The notes beneath the pieces were generated by a model. That model was not told the origin of the DNA. It saw only the letters and a program-made list of their open reading frames with translations, and made no database searches. Both the position numbers and the translations under genes were made by a program. From contig OY821771.1 of NCBI GenBank assembly GCA_963682175.1, forward strand, positions 13,949,001 to 14,013,000: DNA of 64,000 nt, in the 5' to 3' direction. Positions 22,101 to 30,857 of this stretch are shown here, piece by piece (the first letter of the stretch is position 1; each line of letters opens with the position of its first letter). The stretch is from Triglochin maritima (lineage: Eukaryota > Streptophyta > Magnoliopsida > Alismatales > Juncaginaceae).

Positions 22101-22592
22101 AAAGTCCTATTGACCGTACATATAGCGACCAACTGATCTATGATCATCTTGACCTGCTGCAATTAATCGTTCATGGACAAAGATCCTCTCTTCATATGGT
22201 GAAGTTGCTTCCACAATGCCATAGTATGTGTAGGCGTCACTATGGCAAATCGTCGAGCAACTACGTCCCACGCTTTTGCATCCAAGAAAGAAGCATTTGA
22301 TCCTTCTCGTACCACTCAAACTACACATTTTCATCAGATGTCGATGGAGCTTCACAACTTTCATCGACGAACCCCATAAGTTTGTGTCCCCTCAAGATTT
22401 GCTCAAATAAGGATTTCCACATCAAGTAATTTCCTCCATCAAGCTTGATACGAACGAGGTTAGTGATATTCAAGATCATCAACATTGGCGTGCCTGCACT
22501 CTGGGAAAAGGTCAATAAGAAGAACTACATCGACGTAAGGTCGCCAAGATTAATTTTAGCAGTTTTGCTCAATCACGGGCTCCGATACCATT
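22100..22592 (-). pseudogene. Copia gag start with primer site
   Basis: The primer site reads TGGTATCGGAGC on the minus strand (22579-22590), one change from the usual tRNA-iMet site. Gag follows at 22515 with NLVRIKLDGGNYLMWKS and LRGHKLMGFVDES, the conserved start of Copia gag, and then continues in another frame to about 22100. At least one frameshift is present. LTR sequence should lie to the right of 22592, but its outer end was not recognised. Confidence 0.75.
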
Positions 22593-24010
22593 AAATTAGA
22601 CGAGAATAGTGAGATGAAGAAGACAAGAGGAATGAGAAGAGAGATCTCAACAACCAAACGAAATAAAGAGGTTCATCCCACTCAATCGTGTAGGACCATC
22701 GAATCTTAAATATATAGTACAGTTAGTTACAAAGATTTGGAATGGATCCAATTACAGATTGACACGTGTATAGAAATCTAAGTGTTAAGAGACTCTGTTA
22801 ACAGGATGACCCCCTAGACTTTTTTATCATTTTAGATTTTGATCTCGAAATATTGGTATTCCATGTACATTTTGAAGAACTAGTGTGATTTCGTCCCCAG
22901 AAGCTTTGAACCTTTTGAGCTTTTGACCACACTGAATACTTTTGAATATCAATAATAAGATAGGTGAATGAAATTTTGTGCAATTAATTTAGTATAGAAG
23001 TATCGATTTACTCACTTATTGGTAAAATATCTAATTAGACTGCAACTGAAACTAAATCAGGAAATTCCTCAAATAATTTTTGATCATCTTCACAAATTTC
23101 GACAACCTAACTTCGATTCTTAATTGGCACCAATTCTGACTGGAGTTGCAATAGTTTTTGGTGCGAAACAAAGTGTCTAACACGATGTATGGCTTACTTT
23201 TTATGGTTGCTAACGAAAAATATACTATCTATTCAAGTAAATGATGGGAAACGATCATACACCGTGTGTAACAATGTGCAAAATGAGAAACAACAACACA
23301 CGCACAACAAAGATACAACCAACTGGGATGGCACAACTTATTAAACAAACTCTTCAATGCAGCGTACCACACCCTCGACCATTCGCGTATGCATGGTGGT
23401 GGATCTGGAAAGAACATTGCAATCCCATCTTTAGAATGGAAACATTAACAACAGTTTCAATTGGTGCAAAATATTGTATGAATGTATGCAAATTATCTTC
23501 CTCAGTCCTCTCACTTGGCCTAAACTATAATTTCGAAAATATTATTATATAAAAAAGACCATGGTCTTTCTAACAAAAAAACTTGTGATGCATTTTTCCG
23601 CACAAAACAAATCTGATATTACGCTCTAAATTCTCAACTATTATTTCATTCACTTTATTGGTAATATTGCATATTAATCCTGTATGGAAACAACTAACAC
23701 GACATTAAAATGCACTTTTAGTTAGCATGATAACGGAAAATGTTCACAATCAATCTTATTTGACTGGACCTGATTCAGAGAATTGGACCTCTTTGATTCT
23801 TAAGAAAACACCAACATATTAATTAGAAATTAGTCATCATATAATTTAATCGGCTTGCATTTTCAAGACAACTCACCAATTGGATTAGACCCACTTAATT
23901 ATTAGGGAAGTTTGCCATTTACGTATGCATGGGCCCACATACATGTGAAATGTCAAAAAGGACCCTGCTGTGACCAGCCGATCGACACCGCTCGCTTTTT
24001 TATTTATGCG
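22593..24010. other. LTR remnant and intergenic DNA
   Basis: The first few hundred bases are probably the degraded LTR of the Copia fragment to the left. No terminal CA with a matching duplication could be found. The remainder shows no gene; frames of up to 115 codons lack motifs. Confidence 0.35.
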
Positions 24011-24017
24011 TAAAATA

Positions 24018-24070
24018 CACGTGAGGCAACACATGTCCTCGCAGAGTTCTATCTTTTGTTTATATATAAG
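24018..24070 (+). promoter_or_regulatory. Core promoter of the small gene at 24117
   Basis: A G-box CACGTG lies at 24018-24023 and a TATA box TATATATAAG at 24061-24070, about 50 bp before the ATG. The spacing suits a start of transcription near 24095. A G-box with an ACGT core is commonly bound by bZIP or bHLH factors, so hormone or light responsiveness is possible; that is inference. Confidence 0.55.
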
Positions 24071-24116
24071 CCAATATAGTTGACTTCGAAGGGAAAACAA
24101 GGCAAAGATTGTTCCG

Positions 24117-24377
24117 ATGGGCAACAAATGGACTTCACAGGTTCGCCCAGAAAAGACTAGCAATGAAGGAGTTACACAAATTAAGGTACGCATGACAGTG
24201 GGGGAGCTTAGAAAAATTATAGCCTCTGCCAAAGAAGCTGGAAAAGGCGAGGCCGAAATCGCAAGATTGATTATGGAGGGGTGTAGCGCAGGTAGGTGGG
24301 AAGGAATTTATGTAAATGAGAATTGTGTTGATCATGACTTGAGAACAAAAGGATTTGAAAAAAGTCACGAAGATTAA
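24117..24377 (+). CDS. Small plant protein of unknown function (86 aa)
   Basis: This is a single-exon gene with its own TATA box. The protein is hydrophilic with no signal peptide or membrane segment. Its core, IKVRMTVGELRKIIASAKEA then GEAEIARLIMEGCSAGRW (residues about 22-60), matches the pattern K-V-R-M-T-x2-E/Q-L...S-E-x-A/G-R-L-I-x-E-G/E-C-x2-G-R. I associate this pattern with a widespread group of short uncharacterised plant proteins (annotated as a DUF). No function is known to me and none is proposed. The frame is intact, the start is the only Met near the promoter, and the composition is more coding-like than its surroundings. It is the only intact gene between 8.2 and 58.3 kb outside transposons. 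Confidence 0.7.
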   Translation: MGNKWTSQVRPEKTSNEGVTQIKVRMTVGELRKIIASAKEAGKGEAEIARLIMEGCSAGRWEGIYVNENCVDHDLRTKGFEKSHED

Positions 24378-25250
24378 GATTTGTATGCATCATTTTTCCA
24401 TGATCTTTGCATCTTTAGCTTCTATATATTGTATATATGCATTTGTATTTATTTTCAATAAGCAAACTGGGATATTCAAGTCTAAGTGGTTTGCATTGTA
24501 CAAACTTTTTTGACATTGTTTTTTTGATAAGATATGTGATGTTGAATTTGCTTTACAGTGAACATAGGTTTTAGTCATGATTGGTTTGTCGGATTGCATG
24601 CTGTCTTATTTTTAAAGGTCGTTAATTCGATTAAGTAAAAAGATGGAATGGTCGTGGTCCACATCCGATCCACAACAAAAGACACCGGTTGTGCTTATAG
24701 AGTTTAATTAAGGCTCAAAAGAGTCCTGTGCAGTTACAATATTAAACCAATTATATCGGTGTTACGTTATTGTATCCAACGACGATGGCAGCAGTCGCCT
24801 CAAGTCCTGGATAGTCGGCAGTAGTGTGATTTCGTCCAAGCTCAGCAGCCACCGGGAGGGGTGTCTCCGGGTTGTTGTTAGCCTTGAAGACACCAAAAGC
24901 TTCAACCTCTCTGAGCAGGTGCACCTGGAACTATGACAGAACGGTGAGGTAGGCTGAGTCAAATAAGTCACGTTGCATAGGTTGCAACTCTCCTTCCTGT
25001 CCACCCATCATCAGTATCCTAGCCCTTTTGGAAGCCGTTGTTTGTTCGAGTTGCTCACATGGCCTTTTAAGGTTATCTATCAAAACAATCGTTAAGCATC
25101 AAATCAAAACTTTTAGCTTGTTCCCGGAAGATCATTGTTTTTCTTTCACACCAAATAAATCAAAAGAAAGAACTTATTAATAAGTTCCAATCCTTATTTC
25201 CTAGATCGAGTTGATTTTAGATTAATATTTTCAAATGCGTGTTATGTCAT
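24378..25250. other. Intergenic DNA with a coding-like relic
   Basis: The first 200 bp form the likely 3' UTR of the small gene. From about 25010 down to 24765 on the minus strand, one frame reads LREVEAFGVFKANNNPETPL followed by PVAAELGRN and DYPGLEATAAIVVG with a single stop, in GC-richer DNA than its surroundings. This looks like a decayed exon, but I cannot name the protein. Confidence 0.4.
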
Positions 25251-28212
25251 TGTATAACATCCCGAAACAGTGGAAAATTTGAAAATTTAAACAAACGATA
25301 TCTCAAGACAAAAGTCATCAAACGAGAATCTTACTCATACAAATATAACCAGTCGGTGCACCACAATACAACAGAGTTTGTCAAAATACATGATTACATC
25401 AATACAACGAAAGACACATACAAGTAATCATGAAGAACTCGAAGAGTCCGACGATGGTTCTGGCCCCAAAATGCGTGTGTCCGCTATCACCACCCGACAG
25501 AACCTACTGCGGTCCTAAAACATGAATCAACAACAATGCTTGAGTTTCCCATTAGGAAACCATGTATGCCAAACTCACCTATATGAATGCAACAGTACGG
25601 TAATGAACCTATCATACTAGTAGCATGTCATATCAACATCTACAATGCACCAAATCCCTCCCAGGGGTAAAACATGACCTCAGTCCAACAACAACAACGG
25701 GTCTCCCTCGGAAACCTACCGTAGGCACATACGGTCTTGTCGATAGTATGTGACGTACCCTCACATGCGACTACTCGAGCCAAGGGATCGGTGAGGAGCG
25801 TCCGCACTTCCGCGCAAGGTAACCACGTGGTCTACACCACCCCAACAGAGTCATAGCCCGGTCGGTCAAACATCCCCTGTGCCCAATCGAGGAATCATCG
25901 CCTGAATAACATCGGCGACATCGCCGACACAACATCAACGGTACAACATACGTTCGGCATAACATCGGACAACACAACCACAAGCCGGAACATCGTCGGC
26001 ACGATCATCACCGGCACAACCTCGGCGGTACAACATACGTCTGATACAACATCGAACGAGTTCAGATCGTAGTCTGCAGGGTCATCATGCTCCACGAGTC
26101 ATGCATCAACATGCATTGGGATCCGCGATCCCTCAGGTCTGCTACTCTACAGAGAGTCAAGCAACACCATGTCACACCACTATCCATCAACGGAGGTGGC
26201 GCGACCCAAGTGTCCACACTATTTCACACGACGGTCCCTGGGAAGGCACGAGCAACGTACCCACCGTCACCTCCCAGCTCACGCTCTAAGAGAGGACATG
26301 AGTTTCCGTGGATAGAGTTGACATAGCACAAGACCAGGAGTTCAGTTCTGCGCACAAACGGTCGACCGAAATAGGCAATCTGGTCGACCGTTCCCAATAG
26401 GTTCGGTCGACCGAGAGTCTGCAACGGTCGAACTCTCTGCGCATCACTTAAGTCCAAACGGTCGAAAACCAATCTAAAACCAGTCGACTGAATACGGGGT
26501 CAAAATCCAGAGTCTGGTCAAAATTGCACAAGTCTATTCGGTCGACCGACTCAGGGGTCCCGGTCGATCGAAAACTACCAAGGTCATCCTAATAGTCTAA
26601 GTCATATAACGGTCGAACAATATATAAACAGTCGAACAACTTGCAATAATTTCTAGTCCACTTAAGTTCCGATTGAACCAAAAACTAGGAACGGTCGACC
26701 GAAAACAACCAGGAAAACCTCCGACCCACCAGCACACGCACAACCGGTCGACTGCCACATGACATCATTCGACCAGTGATGGTTAAAGTCGGGCAAAATA
26801 GTAAACCGGTCGACCGTTAGTCGACAGCAAACCCGCTCTTGCCGAGGATTTTACACTGTTTCTCGTCGCCGGTGAGGTCTTCGACCTCCTGCCACCGACC
26901 ACAACTCCCCACCATCGTGGTGAGCAACAAAACCAAACTATTAAATTGACATACCTCAAATGCAAAACGGAGCACGCCAAGGTTCCGCTCAACGTCATCT
27001 GCCCACCGCAACCTCCGCACGACCTCCACTCGCGCCAACTGCGTTGGAGGACGGGAGGAGGACGGGGAGCTACTGATCAACCCACCACAGGAGAATGCCC
27101 GTCTCCTGGGCTACAAGGACCGCTGATTGGCGGTCCCCAACCGCCAATTGGCGGTCTAAAAGGCGCGCCTCGTGCGCTGCCTTAGACCGCCCTGGTCTTC
27201 ATGCATTTTGCCTTCAATGGACTCCACTAGATCCATGCTTGATCTATGCAACTGGGGGGGGGGGGGGAACGAAAGAAAGAAGGTGACTCTCTCTTTCTAC
27301 TCACATCCTCACTCTTTTTCATACAATTTCGTGGCTCAACTTGTAATGCTTGTAATCTATTGTTGTTGTATTGTTGTTCTCTTACAAATGGTGAATTCTA
27401 ATGCTTTATATAGGCACTTACATGACCCTACAACTTCCAAATATAAAGACTACATAAACATGATCATACAAGATCATTACACCCTCTACTTAAATTGCAT
27501 ACATAATTAGGACGAAAATTACACAAAAAATGAAAAGACTCTTGTCTCTTCCACTCCCTCAACCTTTTGTCTTCTCATGTGTTGACTCTTCACCCCCTTG
27601 ATGAGTCATCAAGCAATGATGATGTGGCAGGTGACTAGGACGCCACATAGGGTTAAGTCGCCACCTAGGATTAAGTTCAATTCTCAATAAACTGTACGTA
27701 CCTCACTCCAGAGTTGCGTCCACCTCCTCTTGTCGCCGGAAAAGGAAGAAGAAGGTGATAGAGTGGTTTGGGTGAAGAAAACAAGAAGGAAATGAAATAA
27801 ACGTTGGTTTTCTCCTCAAAACCAACCCAAGCCAACAGTAACCGCCCCCACACCCATCACCTCAACCACACCCACTGTTCACACTCCATTCCCATGCAAA
27901 ACCCATCTATCCCAACAGTAACGCTAAAGGGCTAGGGTCTAACACATTGAGTTAAGTTCAAGTCGAGGGAGTGACACTTTCCCAGAACATTTGTAATTAC
28001 ATCTATTTCCTTTTGTGCATGTACATTTGCATCTTATTTGCTTCTATACACCTGTGCAGTTATCGAGGCTCATTCCAACACAAATTCTTAGAAATTTATA
28101 ATTTATACAATTTAAAATAAAAAATGTCATTAATGTTAAATAAAAAACAAAAAAAACTGTCCTATACTCTCCTCTCACGTTCTCTCTTTCTCTCTATTTA
28201 TCCTTCCATGAA
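25251..28212. repeat. LTR-retrotransposon-derived DNA, boundaries unresolved
   Basis: The start, TGTATAACATCCCGAAA near 25251, resembles LTR starts of some Gypsy (Tekay/Del) elements. Degenerate short repeats based on CGGCACAACATCGG occupy 25870-26080. A field of GGTCGACC palindromes fills 26350-26820. Two consecutive palindromes occur at 27117-27136 and 27139-27157, like those in the leader of the element at 28239 but reversed. A G-run lies near 27250, and a minus-strand TATA-like TATATAAAGC lies near 27405. No gag or pol coding is visible. It is probably overlapping LTR and leader pieces. Confidence 0.5.
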
Positions 28213-28238
28213 TAGAAAGGCTAATATGGAAATATAGG

Positions 28239-29643
28239 TGATTGACATCATTTCATGCTCATATTTGTATCTTATATCCATTATCTTTCACCTAAATAAT
28301 GCTATGTTACGAGTTTTATGTTTAGTTTTCAGGAATAAATAGGTTTGAAGAGATGAAGCATAAAAGGACCCAAAAGCTGGGAAAAAGGACTGAATTGTGA
28401 GATATGTGGACCAAGATGCAAGGAAGAAGGACCTGAATGCAAGACCGAAGGACCTAAGAGCAAAACAGAATACTCCTCACCATCATGGGGAGTATTTTGG
28501 CAATTCTATTCGGGTCGGAGCTCCAACATGCAAAATAGATGCATCAAATACCAACAAAGCCTTCCAGAAAAACCCACAAGAAATTCCAGAGCGATCCGGA
28601 CACTGTAGACCGCTAATTAGCGGTCCAAGACCAGTCACTTTTGGCCCAAATGCGCTCAAATTTCTCCAGCACATGTATTAGAGGATGTTGAGGCTATTTG
28701 TGGTATCTGTTTAGTCCCACATCGGGGGATTGTCCCGGATTAGTTTTTTCCATGGCTATAAATAGAACTCTTCACCTCCTATTGTAATCACTCCATATTT
28801 TAAGTGGCTATTCTTCCTACTAGAAGTGAGACCTTGAAGCACACACTAAAGTAGGAGGATGCTACTTTTAATGTGAGTCATTTTATCAATAAAGTTTTGT
28901 GTTTCTTTCATTGTTTCTTTTATGCTCCTTTTATTGTTTGTGCATGTTTTAGTTTAATCGTCTTTTAATTCTAGCTTAGTTTTAATATGCTTTCTTTCCA
29001 TAGTTTAATAATTAGTGTAATGTTTAGTGAGTAGTTCCATCCCCTTTGGGGGGTGGAGTAGATGTACATACATGCATTAGAGAATGTGATGAATGCTTTA
29101 ATTTCAATGTGTTGATTAAACATGAATGTATGCTTGCTTGTTTAGGACAGAATTTATAACTTGATGAGTTTTGCCAAAATAATTAGACACCTCTCATGCT
29201 TGTTTAGGTTCTGAAATAAACAACTTGCATATGTAAATGTTAATCAACCAAGTTGGTGAATAGATTGATAGGTTTTGTCATAACATTTAGACACTTCCTA
29301 TGCTTGATAAACACCACCTTCATGTGCTTAAAGAATGTATTCTACACCCACCTCTTTGCTTGTGTGCACTCACTCCATCCCTTAGGGGTTTTCCATTCCT
29401 GAAATTCCAGCACTTCTATTTTGTTCTTAGCTTAGTTTTTATTTGATCGTTTATTTCTTTGTTTCGCATTTCGTACTTCTTAGCGTAGTTTAGTGCAGAG
29501 TAGCGTAACCAACTCTCTTCTCCATTATTTTCGCCACTTGATTTCGTGCAAACAAGAGGCTGCTCACCTCCCTGAGGACGACCCGTACTTGCCACCGCTT
29601 CATCGCGGCCGTGCACTTGCGGTTTAAATTAAAACGTTCAACA
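28239..29643 (+). repeat. 5' LTR of the gag-protease Gypsy element
   Basis: TGATTGAC to TTCAACA, 1405 bp. A perfect 18-bp palindrome, GACCGCTAATTAGCGGTC, is at 28608-28625. A CTATAAATAG TATA-like box lies near 28757, so transcription should start around 28790. A CATCCCC...GGGGTGG hairpin precedes ATACATG near 29040. Confidence 0.9.
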
Positions 29644-29649
29644 AGTTTT

Positions 29650-29667
29650 TGGCGCCGTTGCCGGGGA
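29650..29667 (+). other. Primer binding site (tRNA-Asp)
   Basis: TGGCGCCGTTGCCGGGGA is complementary to the 3' end of plant tRNA-Asp, the primer used by Tat/Athila elements. It lies six bases after the LTR end. Confidence 0.9.
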
Positions 29668-29800
29668 GGTGCCAGTCCAGACTCTTGTTTGGACGATTCG
29701 AGTGGATTTAATTTGTGTTTTGTAGTTGTTCTTTGTTTCGGGAGACTGGGAATAGCAAGGGAAGGCTTCTGGAAAAATTGCAAGGCTACCTGGGCACTTC

Positions 29801-29840
29801 AGACCGCCAATCAGCGGTCTGAGACCGCTAATCAGCGGTT
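29801..29840 (+). repeat. Paired palindromes in the leader
   Basis: Two adjacent near-perfect palindromes lie 158-197 nt inside the LTR: AGACCGCCAATCAGCGGTCT at 29801-29820 and AGACCGCTAATCAGCGGTT at 29822-29840. They resemble the 18-bp palindrome of the LTR. In RNA each could form a hairpin or pair with another molecule. Confidence 0.8.
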
Positions 29841-30857
29841 GGGTGATCTCAGTTCACCTTCTAGTTTTTTGTTGTTGTTAGCCTAATTGATATAGTAATC
29901 TGAGACTCCATTTGTGCATGTTCTGACTCTTAGATTGCTCCCAGATTAATAATCAACTTCCCTTAAGCAACTTGGACCCTAAAACTCAAAGCAAAAGATT
30001 ATGCATTCTTTTTGTTTAGGTCATGCATCATGTATGTGACTTAGGCACTTAGATTGTCTTTTATCTTAGCTTTATTTTCTATTGCTGAGAGTTGGCGTGA
30101 GGTACGCACCTTCTACTCTCATTCATGCATTTCGTATGAACATGCAGTAGTTAGTAGGAAGTGCATTGAAACAAGTGTGAGTTGAGCGTTTTGTTTGGAG
30201 AGTTGATTGCTAGATTAGGACTCCAAAACGCTACTAAGGAGGGGTTGTCCCATAAAAGATAAGGTGGGGGATTTCATCACCCTTTCCTTTGCCCCAAAAA
30301 CCACACTAATCAAGAGCCTAATTTTAAAATCAAGTAGACATTGGCCCTAAGGATCTTGGACGCATTAGGAGAGTGATCCGGTCCCGACCGTCATGACCTG
30401 ATCGGCGTTGCCCACTTTGTCAATAGTAGGAGAGACGAGATCCCCGGATCTTGGCTCACCTGCTGGGCTTTGTGGTCCTCGTTGTAGGGAGGTGAGGCGT
30501 GTTGAGGCCGTGTGACCTCGCAGTTAGGCGTCGTCTAGCTGTAAGGACCTATAGCGACCTTAGGATTGTTTGAGCCTTGTTTGCTTGTATGCTTCTACCT
30601 GTACCCATCCGCCGTAGCATAAGGACTTCTTCCCTTCTCTCCTGAGTCATTCTTTCTCTCCTGTGTTCCCCCGTCTTCTCCTCTACGCACATTCTTTGTT
30701 TGAAAAAAAAGAGTTGTGGTTTGTGTGTGCACCTTTGTGCATGCTTTCGTGGACACGAGACGAGAGGGGTTGTTTGACGAGGAGCATTGTCAATCCGGCT
30801 TCGGTCATCGATTTCTCGACACCTTCCCCCTCTCGTGTCGCACGCAGTGCGGGTTCA

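Noticed and set aside
23885..24368. Minus-strand frames overlapping the small gene
   Set aside because: They run antisense across the TATA box and coding region of the better-supported plus-strand gene.
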